Source of the DNA: Polytrichum commune
Lineage: Eukaryota; Streptophyta; Polytrichopsida; Polytrichales; Polytrichaceae
Reading direction: 5' to 3'
Length of the DNA stretch: 64,000 bases
NCBI GenBank assembly: GCA_950295325.1
Contig: OX485803.1
Span: 26,226,001 to 26,290,000, forward strand
The notes beneath the pieces are model-generated. The model ran no database searches. It saw only the letters and a list, made by a program, of their open reading frames with translations, and was not told the origin of the DNA. Made by a program: the position numbers and the translations under genes. Of the stretch, positions 12,804 through 25,340 are shown piece by piece. Position 1 is the stretch's first letter. The number at the start of each line of letters is the position of its first letter.

Positions 12804-14199
12804 ATTTTCATATTGTATTTTTAAATTTATAACTTTTTGGGTCGATTGGCACTAACATACAACTTCTAACAACATAATGAGGTTGGTTGTGTTAATTTAA
12901 CCTTGGGTAAATTGTTGAACTTACCATGCCGATATGACGTTTTTGGGTCCTGCATCATGGTGCCATCACAGGTCATACTCATGCTTGCGTGATGTGACAT
13001 GAAATCCTTGTAAGCAAGTGATATGTCCTTGATCTTCCCACAACTAACCAACATTCCTCTAACTTTCCCATTGCACAATACACTGAGTCTGTAGCTTTTG
13101 TTCTTGTCATCTGGATACGGTTTGCATTTTCTATGCAATTCCAAATTTCTGCTTCACAAGCCTGTGAAAAAGAAAACGAGATTCGCTCATTAGACCGCTT
13201 CCACTTAATCTGTTTAGTCCAATATAGATAAACGTCCAACAAAGAAAATGAATGCTCTATCATAAGGTGAAGAGGTGTTTGCCCCAATCATTTTGTGGAC
13301 ATGGTTGTCTTTCTGTGTTAAAGTGATGCCAAATTCGGAGAAACAAATGCTTCCACAATCACAAATCCTTTCCATGGATCCAGTTACTAGAGCAACAAAG
13401 TGATTCGCCCTTTGTTAATTCAGTACAAGTTACAACCAAATAGAGCAAAGCTTTGTAACCCTAACCTGGTAATATATAAGGTCGAGGCATTCATAGTCGA
13501 TCATGTCCAATTAACCGCTCATTAGGTTACATGTAATGTTGACATGGATGAAGTCTATATTTTTTAAGCCAACGGAGTTGAGGTTTATATCGTAGCGACT
13601 TGTGATTGATTACCCACATAACAGTTAACTTCACCGCTTCAAAATTTGTAACAATTTTTCGTATTCATGAATTCATTTATTTCTTTATTTATTTATTGCA
13701 TTCTCCTTAGAATCTGTTTCTCTCCACAAGAAAAATAATCTCCTTGCTATTTTCCTCCCTAAACAGATGTAAACTCTCTTATTCATCGGTTATATGATAA
13801 GCATTGCAAATGTAAATGATGGAAGTCAAGAAGTAGCGATGACACATTTGAGCTCCAAATTTTATATTGAACTGTCTTCACTGATGTCTTCACATATAGT
13901 GAGTGCTCTGTCCAATTAATCCAGAAAAATGGCCTCACTCATGGACATATCAATATTTTAATAAAATTTCGCACACACGAAACCGAAAGGTCAACTACTC
14001 CAGACAGAACTTCAAGTCTTGTGACATAAATATATATCAACCCAGAGTTTAACTATGCATTTCAAAGGTTACCAGCATAGTATTCATGGCATACACTAAG
14101 ATAGTAGAAGCTTCAACTGACATACAGTCGCATCTCGCAAAATTCAATGACTGTCAAAGCTTTGATATTCTATTGATAACTAGTATCATGTTTATTGTG
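11436..14199. other. Repeat-like spacer, no gene supported
   Basis: Contains a poly-G run (11799-11810) and an (AGT)n run (12760-12803). Frames of 123 residues (11740-12111, +) and about 100 residues (12866-13287, -) match nothing I know and lack coherent gene structure. Confidence 0.4.
12760..12803 (+). repeat. (AGT)n microsatellite
   Basis: About 14 uninterrupted agt units. Confidence 0.95.
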
Positions 14200-14323
14200 C
14201 ATAACATTACTTGGCTGATGAGTTGTGTTCAGTTTGAAGTAGTGGAATTCCAGCATCCGGAGTCTTTATCTCGAATCTACTGATGGGCATATGAACATGG
14301 TTCATCAGCTGAGTAATGTTATG
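14200..14323. mobile_element. ~124-bp MITE with ~22-bp terminal inverted repeats
   Basis: The left end 'cataacattacttggctgat' is the near-perfect reverse complement of the right end 'atcagctgagtaatgttatg'. The interior includes 'gagttgtgttcagtttgaag'. A second copy lies at 33617-33763. No target-site duplication could be fixed, so the superfamily is open. Confidence 0.6.
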
Positions 14324-17300
14324 TGATCAAAAAAATAAAAATCCTTAACATGACATGTACAAGGGAGAGGTTTCAATCATTTAGATTGATTGAAATGTTT
14401 GGATGAGGTGACTAATGAATAAGAACTGGGAACTCCTCCCCTGGTTTGTGAGATAACATGTCCTTCTCCTTCATTTTGTCTCTCCCCCAACATACATCAG
14501 TTTCCATGACAATCTAGAAAGGTAGTATAAGAGTAGTGAAGAATTGTAAGTACATCATGTGCAAACTTCCATTCTTAGGTTGCCAAGAGGGGTAGCCGAT
14601 GATCCACTAGAAAACATGGTGCAACAAATAATAGGGTCTCATTAGAATTTCAGAGCAAAAACTCCAAGAATATTAAAATTCATTTTGAAAAAAAAACATT
14701 ATAAATGTATTCCAAAAATACTCATTGAATACGCAAAATATCCCATGAAATTTTTACGTCACTTCATAACCCTCTTGTAAATATCATTATATTCAGTAAT
14801 CGGAGACTTTTTCATGATTTTGAGATTATTGAAGGACGTAGTTTTTCAAATAAAGAACAAGAAAAACACAAAAATATATTCAATGTGACTTAATAAAGTG
14901 ATTTGCATGGGCGGCACTAACCAATTTGGCACAAATACATGTCATCATAATAAGAAATTGAACTAGATATTAAATTATTTGCATTTATTTTGAGACTTTC
15001 CAAAGTCTCTAATTAACAAATATAGTGATAAATACACCATTATCACAAGTGACCCCATTAATCACACGGGAGTTATGGATATGGGATTGTTTCTATCAAC
15101 CAACACACACCGACAAGTTGTAGAAGCAAGATCGTGACAATCTTGATACCAATTCGCTTTCTATTCAATCATGTGTTACAAATTTAGTGGAACCAACACA
15201 CCCTCTTTTGATCCCATGCAAGCGGGAGAGATGTATGGAGGTGGTCACTTGCTTCATCATGTGCACTAGCAGGTTCAATTGGTGTAGGAACTTTGAGGTG
15301 TTGACGAGGATGCACAAGAATGGCTTAGCATATGGACAATTACACGAGGTAGACATGTGTTGTCCATATACTTTTTTCTTACACCCACTTCTCTTAATAT
15401 ACGAAACACGCCATTAGTACGAGATGGTTAGCAACTCCATATTTTGTCCATACAAATTTGCCTCATACTTTTTGGATCTCATATGAATATGTTTTTCATT
15501 ATCAAAGTGAAGATTCTTGTGCTCATTCAGTGGTCATATAGGTCCCCCCAATCATGTTGACTATTGCATCTAATATGAGTAGCATATTTTGAGCATGTAG
15601 TTTAATATGTTTTAAACACATGTTTGTTTGATGTTTGTTCTTAGATCCACACCTAACCACATACCACTCAAATATTGGTGTCCATACTTTTGCTATGTCG
15701 GAGTAAGGCACATCTACCTTAGTTACATATTTAACCTCTCGATTTGTAGCCCAAGAGAGTGGGAGGTAATTACATACATGAGGTTGCATTAAGTAGTTGG
15801 ATTAGAGAAGGCTTGTGTGAAGAAAAAGCTTTTGGAGATCATGTGAACAAGAATCATGGTGTGCATAACACTGGGTATGGTATCCTAGCCTATGACCAAG
15901 CGCTACATATTGGTGAATCATCACAATGACCTCTTCTATGGTATCAACGATTTTTATTTTATTTCATACAAAGTAAAATGAAATATTTGTCTATTTCAAA
16001 ATTTTGATTTCTAAACAAATTAATTTTGTATTAGATATGATCTTTTAAAGATGTTCCCTAGGATGTCTAATTATAGACATATGGATGCTTGATGTCAATG
16101 CCAATACAACTTCTGAGCATTCAATGATTGCCCACAAACAAGTAAGAAGTCGTAAACAATCCAACATTAGTAAGCCCAACAATGGACTTGACTTGTGAAA
16201 ATATAGATTTTGGGAGACAACAATACCACTAAAACCGTGTGAATAAACAACTAGTAGGGGACAATATTTTCATTGACATCATCCAATAATGCATGTATGA
16301 AATCATAATGTAGAGTTAAATAGTTGATTTAAATGAGACTCATGTCAATCATGTCAATGTTTTGTCCATGTCATTGATACATGTATCATATTATTAAACA
16401 TAGTGAGTGATTGTGCCTTGAACTAAGACCCCTCTTCCTTCCTCCCCCTTCTTCCTCCCTCTAGTTGCCCACTCATCTTCTTTCTGCCCCATGCTATAAT
16501 TGCTCTGCCACCCAACTAGTTTTTTTTATCCTTTCTTGTCGTATGTACCAAGGGTAAACTTGAATGAAATAAAATACAAATGTCACGCAAAATGGCACCA
16601 ATGTGAAGTATATAGCATTGTGTAAATCCAAATAGTAAGTGACACTAAATATCATATTTAGGGTGTAGACAACAAACAAGCACCAGTTCCCCCCTCCCCC
16701 CACATGGCACTCACTCATGCACTATACCCCTACCCTATATATAATCAGCCCTCCTTTCAAAAGAAAGGGCTCTACCTCGGGAGGTCACTAGCGAAAATTG
16801 TAGAAACAATGTGCGATAAAAAAATAGGGTCTAATATATTCATTGTGGATAAATTTTGCAAAAAATGTACATTTAATATAGGGGTTTTAAAAATAATGAA
16901 ACATGTATACATGTAAAATACCATCATATATAATGGCCTCTTTTATCTAGTCGGTGCATATAAAATAGCATGGAAACAATTATTAGGGGTGGCGGGTCTA
17001 GGGTAGGATTTGTGCTACTAGATGAAAAGAGGTAATTTTTTGTTGAAAAAGCTTGGATGGATGACTTTGCAGGCTGGCTGGCTTGAACGTTATTGAACCA
17101 ACGTATCTAATGTGGATTAATGTTCTCTACCTATGACCCGGATTGGAAAATTTCAGTGCGTTGTTTGAATTGCAAACTTCTTTCCAATTTTCTTTGGCAA
17201 TATAAGTAAAATAATCATTTTAAAATGATTCCCTCAAACTTTTTTAATTCCTGATAGGGTGTATTAAAATACTAGCATTTACCTTTATTTTGAAAAATAC

Positions 17301-19480
17301 CATACCTTATAATCTTTTCTACAAGCCCCCTGATAAATAAATCATGAGCGCATGTGTATGCATTAATATAAGAGGGAGTGACCTCCCCGAGGGCTCCACA
17401 CCTTACATTGCATCACAGGGAACCATGATCAACATAAGGTGAGCGGGTTCTCATTCACACCAAGTGGGGCGCAAGCACGGTCAAGTACACAACTCCATTA
17501 CCTTGCATAGATTTAAGTGAAAGTGATTCAGAATTATATACTAACTTTGAATTTTGTAAAGGAAAAAATCATAAACATTTGAAAAAAAACATTGATCTAC
17601 AAAACCAAGCAATTTATGTTGACAATTGTTTTTTCAAGAAAAGTCTACATATTTAAGAAGCCGGTGCAAGTAGGTACATTGAACGCGTCATTGTCTAAAT
17701 TTTTTGAATATGATAAAATTACATTAAAAAAAAATTCTACAAATTTTTATAATGGTGCCCTCAAATTTATAATGAATTCAAGGAATACAAACAAAATTTC
17801 CAACTTCAAAATATTTAAGGTCATGAAATCTATGTCCAAAACTAGATTTAGCCATTACCTTTTGAGTGGTACTTTTAATGATAAGTTCTGAAGATCTCAT
17901 CTTGATATTCTATATTTAAGTACCTAACAAAACAATAAATGACACCATGCAAAAAAAATTCAATTTAAACAACCCTTTGCTACTACTTCTAGATGTTTGA
18001 CCAAAAAAATTATGGTTTTTGTATACTAGAGCACTTTTTTGTATACTTGACCGTGCTTGCTCCTAGTGACAAAGCCACATCATTATTTATATTTTTATAT
18101 TTTTTTCCCTTTCTTGGGTTTCCTACACTAGTCGGCAAGGTGACTCAGTCCCAAGTCAACTTTTCACCAAATATTTGACCCTTATAAGGGATGTGGCCAT
18201 AATGTGGATACTTCCAACTCCCTAGGTATTTTTGGCTGTTGGATTGGATTTAGAATTGTCCCATGTGGTTAGCAAATTGCCGGCCATATTAATTGACATT
18301 TCAATTTTCAACATCAAATTTGAGATGCAAAAGTAATAACTTAGAGGTCTAAGTGAAGTTTCTCTTTGTGAGCGATCACATATGTTCTCCCAAATTGTGT
18401 TCGCTATTGAATCTAAAACGGTGTTTATATTTTGAGCACATATTGCAATGTCATTGTCACATGTGTCTTTTTGGTTTCCATTCTTAACTACGCACTTTGT
18501 CGTATGCCACTCATAGCATTCCTAAGCCTTAGGCTTCTTCACTCTTTTTGTAATGAAAGAGATGCCATAGTTTATGAAGACCTTGCCATGACACAAAAAC
18601 TTAGGCCATTGTTTTTTAGGTTCACATGTTTAATCTTGGCCCTTGGTTGTATTGTTCTTCTACAAAGGGGTAAGTGGCAAGTGAAGCTTAACAACGTTGT
18701 GTTAAGTCAAAGAAAAGTGTCCAATTAAGAAAAATGACCAAATAAGACCCACATACATTAGCCCTCACATTGTTTGGGCTAAATGTCTTTGATACGAACA
18801 AATAGGGCAATGTGGTCTTTGTGGGCACTTCCAACAACATATACATTTTTTTACTGTTAGGTCGGCTTGGGAATTGTCTCATCAAGTTAGCACTTGCGAA
18901 TCACAAAGATTACCAATTCAAGCATGAGGACTGTCTCACCCTAAACTTTCCATTTCCTTTTCACTCACTGTAGGCAAACAATATAGTTGCAATGTTGAAG
19001 AAATGCTACACTCAAGAGGAAGAAGTCTTTTTCAGGTGATTTGATTGCATATATTTATACAACAATGATCAATAGATGAAAGAGCCTAAGAGACTAAACA
19101 AAATAGGAATTGGCGATGGAAACCTAAGTAACTAAGTTACTGTAACGTGAAGTCACAGTTGCATGCATGAATGAATGAATGAATGAATGATGTCAATGGT
19201 ACGAGGTCATAGAGAGGGAGCATTTCCTTCAACATGCACTACGACAAATCAAAGCCTAATTTCAAATATCAGAATTGCAGATTCTGGGGATCCCACAGGA
19301 GACGAAGTATCTCCTTGGACATAACTTCTGACATAGGAGAAACTGGTGCTATTGCTGCTTGCTTCACAGGAATCTGTACAGGAATTTGCTCCTTTGTGTC
19401 TCTCTCGTGTTTCTCCATCTTTCCTTCAGGTAAGTTCAAGCAATCTTCTCCAAGACACTTGGAAGAGTAAAATGACCAGA
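14324..19480. other. AT-rich repeats, no gene supported
   Basis: Includes two copies of a dispersed repeat family (about 15520-15740 and 18370-18530; see findings) and an (ATGA)n run at 19163-19190. The 88-residue minus-strand frame at 15523-15789 lies in one of these copies and is not kept open in the others. Confidence 0.4.
19163..19190 (+). repeat. (ATGA)n microsatellite
   Basis: Six to seven atga units preceded by 'gcatgc'. Confidence 0.9.
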
Positions 19481-19559
19481 AAATGAAGGAATAAGCGAAA
19501 TAGATCGAGGCTGAGCAAATTTACTGTGTAAACAAGGAACAGTGTGGAAACAGTCTCAG

Positions 19560-19773
19560 CTAAGTGGGAACATCCTCCGAAGGATCTCTTCACCAGTTCC
19601 AGCCTTTTCACCTGCAGCTCCAGATACGATTTGTCAAGATTAAGAACTTCTGCAGAAGAGACTTGATGGCTTGGCCAACGTGCCAATTTCATTTCCTCGT
19701 CCAAAATGGAGTTTTATATTTTTTTCTCTGCTATCTCCCTTGCTTGAATTGCCTTGTCCTTGTTAACCTCCAT
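19560..19773 (-). pseudogene. N-terminal scrap of a second DnaJ/DUF3444-type gene
   Basis: From the ATG at 19771-19773 the minus strand reads MEVNKDKAIQAREIAEKKI, then a stop. This closely matches the N terminus of the DnaJ pseudogene that starts at 10100. After the stop the same frame gives a heptad-like stretch (DEEMKLARW ... YLELQVKRLELVKRS), which is not part of the J-domain family as far as I can tell. No J domain follows, so this is a fragment or chimera. Confidence 0.5.
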
Positions 19774-20284
19774 TGTATCTCCAGATCACACTCCTTATGC
19801 ATTTCCTACTCCTTTATTTTTTGGGTCAAGAATCGTTCCTTTCATACACAAAACCAGGTCATGTACATTTCTCGTGTGGTTTGTTAGAAAGTGTTTGGTT
19901 CTCATTTTTATACTGGAAGTTACAAGGGGATGATATGTTGTGAGATAGTGTGACCCAGTCGAAGATATTGTGAACATAGTTGCAGGTTTTAAAATTTTAC
20001 TGGTGTTGGAAACAGAAATACACATAAAGTGGAGTGTCTTTCAACGTCATATGTACTTGCAAAGTAGGGTCGTTTCACCTTACAAAGCTGCTAAATTTTT
20101 TGATCAAATCTAAGGTAAAGGGGGCAGGATTGAGGCAGCTAATCATATGCAGCAGTGGTGAATAGAGTTGACAAAATTGGCTTTTCCCTACGACTCCAAA
20201 AGAATTTGGTCATAATGTACACTAAACAATGCCTATGCCAGTGCTGAGATTAGCTGAACAGCAGGTCATTAATAAAAAATTTGA

Positions 20285-23200
20285 TCAATAAGCCATCCTT
20301 TTCCTCCAGCCGAGCGCTGAAATAGCCGCCTTGTGGACACTGTCACTTCCAGCGGCTACCACTCCAATACTGTGCTCCCCTGCAAGCCATATCCATGAAA
20401 TCATGTTGGTAGAGGACTCATAACTTAAACTTAGTAGGTGTTAAGCTTATCTTAACCGAACACCTATACTTGGGTGGTGTGTGGTTAGATGTGAATCTAA
20501 GAATGGGCACTAAAAAGACACATATTAAAGAGATTGGACTACATGCTCAAAATTTGTTAACCATTCTAGACTCAATAGTGAACAATTATTTTTTTGGGGA
20601 GGGGAGAACCTACACGACTATTTAATGAGAAAGAGAATATTCAGTTTGATAATGAATAAGATATTCATACGAGGTCCAAAAATTATAAGGAAAATGGCTA
20701 TGGCCTTGATTTTGGAGTCACTGATCAGCTCACAGTGCTTACTATCCTAAGAGAAATGGGCTAATTGGGAAAAGTAGCCATTCAAGACCCATCGACTTTA
20801 CCATCATGAACTGTGGGCAATTATGAGAAGCAAATTTAAAAGTTGACTTATATTCAAATTTTGATCTCAAATAAGCAAAACTGCAGATTGCATATGGAGA
20901 ACGAGATGAGGTTTTACCAATCTCTGGTACCCAGCGAAGACTTTCTCCACTCCAGTTTGTCATTACTCCACCAGCTCCCTCCACAATGGGCACAAGGGCC
21001 AAGTAGTCGTATGGCTGGTGTGAAAATAAAATACAATAATTAGCTTCTCTGGATCTAGGTTGTGGCAAAACAGCATTTTCCTCAGTTCACAAATTCTGGG
21101 CTTGAACCTTTGCAACCCCCCCCCCCCCCCCTGAAGCCACTCCTTTTCACGTTTCTTGCTACTAGAGATTAGGATCCAGGAGCAATGCAAATTGAATGTG
21201 ACGGAATCAAGCACATGGATTCCAACTGGAATTGCAAGTGATAGACATGCATTCTTCTAGTATCTTAATTTCATTTATGGGCGTTGTTGGAAAATAGCAA
21301 GGTGTACCTTCAGCCCAGTTTCAACGACCAGATCCACATGGCCTGCTGAGAGAAGTCCATAGGCATAGCAATCACAGCCATACAAGGGGATCTTCACCTG
21401 TGACACATAAAAGTTAATATTCATGAGTCCTGGTAAATGTTTTACGTAATACTATTACTCTATATAGAAAGCAGGAAAAAGAGAAATCTCTGTAACTGGA
21501 GGAAGTGAAAAGATGAAGATGAGCAATCATTGTGCAGATGAGAGGGAGAGAGAGAGAAAGACTAAGAGAAACAGAGTGTACATACCTTGTTTCGTATTCT
21601 TACGAAAGCATCCTCCGAGTCGCCTGAAAACAAATGAGGACTTGTTGTGTACCTGTATCCGGGATAAACAGGAAAGAATGATTTTGCGTAGTAGGAAGAG
21701 TACTGGACAACAATCAATGCATGCCTTAGGATATTTTAAAGGAATCAAATGACCCAGGTGGAAGAACATGGACAAGTATGATAGGTAGACCTTCTACAAA
21801 GGGTTAATGAAGACATGAAATGTTGTTGATTTCAGAGTTTCTTTTAAGCCAGGATCATAAGCAAAAAGGAATGTTGCTCACAAGTAAGCATTCTTGAGCA
21901 TGGTGGTTGCGGAGCGTGTAGCAATTTCATAGCCATTCAAGGTAGTGACTTGGCCTTGAACACCAAGCCACCTCTCTCCCATCACTGGCTGATCAATAAT
22001 ACCCATCACCTACAATCATCACACCAAGGTTCGAGGAAAACACTTAGGTCTACAATCTGCAAAAAGTAAGAACCAAAAGGGATAGTTAACCCAATTTTTT
22101 TAAAGTTCTACCATACTCAATACAAAATAATCACATGAACCAATCAGAAACTAGAATGAAATAGAAAGGAAATCACACGTGCAGCAATAGCCTAACGGTG
22201 GAAAAGCCATTTGGTTTCAAGAGGTAACAGGAAGCCCCAAGCAGATTGTTGTATAGCACGTGTTTACTATAGTGTACTAAGACCTCAATTTGCACAGAAG
22301 GAAACCAGGAGATAGGTCAACGAAACCCTGAAGTAGGAAAAACAAAAGCCCAAAGTCTGGTCTAATCTCAAAACGAATTTTAAATTTGCTAAATGGACAC
22401 TGAGGACATACCGGAGTACCCTTGTACACCAGAGAGATTAATGTGCCGAACACAGGCTTTCCTGCAAAGACAGTTCCCACACAGTCAGGATTACTAGTGC
22501 TTGCTAATCAAAGTGAATTGATTAATTCTTTCCCTTCATTATGCTCTTTTACATGCTTGGTGTGGCAGTATGACTTACGACATGCATCATGGAAGATGAG
22601 TGCCAGATGTTATTATTAAATGCATTCTTGGTTCATTTATGTTTTAGTGCAATGAATATGTATGAATATGTGTATGACTGTCTGATGGTATGTATGTGTG
22701 AACTATTATTTATTATATATTATTAAGCTGCCGGGAGCCTATGCACTAAAGTGCAACGAGGAAGGCAGGCAGGCATTGAATTAAATTAACAGAAATGTAG
22801 AAAGAATTGTAGTCACCAGTGATGAAGCTCTTAGTGCCATCAATGGGGTCTAACACCCAGACATAGTCAGAGCCTCCTTCAGGCATCGTCAAGCCTCCTT
22901 CCTCTCCATATCTGTCACACCTTGCTATTAGCCTCTAGCCTCCCCTCTCGGAAGAAAATAACAACTCTCTCTGCTATACCTCTAACCACATAGCTAATAC
23001 TAGTAGTAGTGGGTTATGATGTAATGAATATGTAGTGGCGGAGCGAAATGTATGCACAGGAATGGTTAGGCATCCAATTCTCATCACAATGTTTTAAAAT
23101 ATCAACAAATTCTCATAGATCGAAGGAACGGTAAATTCAATTCCTCTCAATAGATCGGAGGAAATTATAAAATAAACTCGTTAAGATAGGTAGGTTCAGA

Positions 23201-24676
23201 GGACATACATTGCGTGGTGTGGGAAGTGGTTTGAGATGATTGAGCACATGGCTGCCTCTGTTGCTTGGTCTGCAATTGTCACCGGACCTGTATAACAAAA
23301 AATTCCAGGGAATATTTCCACAAGATTTGGTTAACTGATGCAACAAATCCAAAGAATCGACTTAAGTTTCAACACACTGGAGACCAACCAAGAAGAAGCA
23401 TTCCACACAAACAAGAAATTTACAACTTTAATCTGGTCGCTTTGATCTTTATACAGTAGATGCACTCCACGAATTCGGTGGTAAATTAACACATCCCAAC
23501 AGCAAGTCCGAAGCGGACAAACTAATGCATGTCCGAGTCTCAGCTTGATTTTAGATCCAACAACATCATCACGTGTAAACAGACTTGATACCAACCGAAT
23601 GAAGCGTTCAACACACACATCACTACAACAATTAATTTTGCTCTCTTGCCAGATTTCGGTAAGAATAAGAACATCCCAACTTATGCATCAGGCTCGACTC
23701 GGATTCAACCACATCACAGGTAATTATACTTGAGACCAACAAAAGAAGCATTCCACACACACACAAGAAGTGCACAAATTTTATTTCGCTCTCGTGCAGG
23801 TGTTTGGTGAAAAATCCACACACCCCAACAACATCACAGGCACACATGCTCGAGACCAACCAAAAGAAGAAATCCACATAGACATGACTTACGCAAGTTT
23901 ACTGTGCTCTCTTGCTAGATTTTGGTGAAAAATCCACGCATCCCACCAAAAGTCCGCAGCGAACAAACTAATGCAACTCCCGAGTCTCAGATTGACCTCA
24001 GATTCAACAATATCACAGGTAAAACATACTTGACATCAACCAAAATTAGCATTCCGCACACACACATGAATTATACCAATTAATTTTGCTCTTGCCAGAT
24101 TTTGGTGAAAAATTAATACATCCCAACAGAACTCAGAGACCAAAAACGAATGCAACTCCGAGTCTCACCTTGACTTCAGATCCAACAACATCATATGTAA
24201 TCATACTTGGCACCAACCAAAAGAAGCATTCCATACACACACAAGAATTACACAAGTTTATTGTGCGCCTCTCTTGCAAGTTTTGGGTAGAAATCATTAA
24301 CATGTCCCAAGAAAAGTCCGAAGCAAACAATCAACCGATTCACCCCCCCAAAAAACAAAACAAAAAAAACAATACAGCTGAGGCCGACAACTTAGTTCGA
24401 CTTACTCTTGTCCTCCTTGTCGATGATTTGAAAGCCAGAGCGAAAGTACTTCATAATGATGCTCCTGGCAGCATCCGCCAGCTTGTGCCCAACATCGACA
24501 AACTCATCCATCCCACCATAATCAAGCTTCTCCTCCTCAACAGCCCCCGCCCCCGCCCCCGCACTACCACTCAACCCTCGAACTCCAAACCTCTCCTGCA
24601 CTGCTGCCACACTTCCAATTCCACTCCTCGCACTCCCCGCACTCCGCACAGCCGAAACCATGCGCCGAATCATCAT
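20285..24676 (-). CDS. HISN7: Histidinol-phosphate phosphatase, inositol-monophosphatase-like (HISN7/IMPL2), nine exons
   Basis: Exons in coding order: 24406-24676, 23209-23287, 22817-22911, 22412-22461, 21882-22009, 21586-21652, 21308-21397, 20918-21014, 20285-20379; all borders are GT/AG and phases agree, giving 972 nt and 323 residues. The enzyme dephosphorylates histidinol phosphate in plastidial histidine synthesis. Residues 1-45 are Ser/Ala/Gly/Arg-rich, as in a plastid transit peptide. Family motifs follow: FVDVGHKLADAAR, SPVTIADQ, IYGEE, the metal-binding DPIDGTKSF, GKPVFGTL, IIDQPVMGERW, YTTSPHLFSG, GCDCYAYGLLSAG, PYDYLALVPIVEGAGG and a terminal GVVAAGD. Order and spacing match Arabidopsis IMPL2 as I recall it. 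The start is the first ATG of two in tandem; a third lies five codons in. All catalytic motifs look intact. Intron 1 (1.1 kb) holds a tandem array. Confidence 0.93.
20440..20590 (-). repeat. Dispersed repeat copy, reverse orientation, just downstream of HISN7
   Basis: This is inside the gene span (final intron). The reverse complement carries the phrases 'tattgagtctagaatggtta' and 'tgtgtctttttagtgcccat' that recur at 36140 and 36785. Confidence 0.5.
21116..21131 (+). repeat. Poly-C run in HISN7 intron
   Basis: Sixteen consecutive C bases between exons at 20918-21014 and 21308-21397. Confidence 0.9.
23340..24330. repeat. Degenerate tandem array (~120-207-bp units) in HISN7 intron 1
   Basis: The phrase 'gaccaaccaaaagaagcatt' and variants recur at about 23383, 23590, 23735, 23855, 24035 and 24212. 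Around it recur 'ccacacacacacaagaa', 'gctctcttgccagattttgg', 'acatcccaaca' and 'acatcacaggtaa'. Six units fill nearly the whole intron between exon 2 and exon 1. Confidence 0.7.
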
Positions 24677-24795
24677 CCTTCGAGTACCTTGTATCTTCGG
24701 TCCACGGAGAGATTGCAACTGCAAATCCTTAGAACTCCACTACAAATCTCTGCCTCACTCACTCTCTCTCTCTCTGCAATTCTGTCTCAATAAAA

Positions 24796-24830
<35 letters not shown>

Positions 24831-25340
24831 CCTACCTGTGCATGTATTGTATGTACGTGTGTATGGGATGGAAGGATTAGCAAAAAATCTGTGGGACTTC
24901 CTCTCTCCTCTTGCAATCTTCCTTCCTTCCTTTCGCTCTCTCACTCTGCAATTCTGTCTCAACCTTTCTGTCTATCAATCTAGCTGTGCATGTATTGTAT
25001 GTGAGATATGTGTGTGTATGAGTTGTATGGGGTGGAAGAGCGAGGTGAATGAGATGAGATGAGATGAGAAGAGAAGAGATGATTGTGTGTGATGTTTGTG
25101 CTTTGAATCTTGCTCTGTGTGTGGGTGTGGGTGAGAGGATCTGGTGAAGTGGAGATGGGTTGTGGCGAGGGAGGGTTGGAGTGACAGTTAAAGGTCGAAG
25201 GCAGGGAGACAACTGTTGTGGGGCCTCTGCCATCGCTGCAGTTAAAAGGAAAGTAGGAAGAAAGAGAAGACACACACAGTGAGAGAGAGAGAGAAGAGAG
25301 AGAAGAGAGAGAAGGGAAGATACTCTCTGGCATATTCCTT
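24677..25340 (-). promoter_or_regulatory. Probable HISN7 promoter and leader
   Basis: On the minus strand this is CT-rich and low in coding potential, with TATC/GATA, TCTC and GAGAT runs (24797-24837, 25055-25080, 25278-25310). Such pyrimidine-rich DNA is common around plant transcription starts. No TATA box or start site could be fixed. Confidence 0.35.
24797..24837 (+). repeat. (TATC)n microsatellite in the HISN7 5' flank
   Basis: About nine tatc units followed by 'tacctacctg'. Confidence 0.9.

Noticed and set aside
15523-15789. 88-residue minus-strand frame as a small gene
   Set aside because: It lies in a dispersed repeat, and the other copies do not keep the frame open.
23340-24330. 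Repeat array as a CRISPR locus
   Set aside because: Units are long, diverged, lack uniform spacers, and sit in an intron of a nuclear plant gene.
24086-24793. 235-residue plus-strand frame
   Set aside because: It runs through the HISN7 intron array and then antisense to HISN7 exon 1, whose splice phases and family motifs are convincing.
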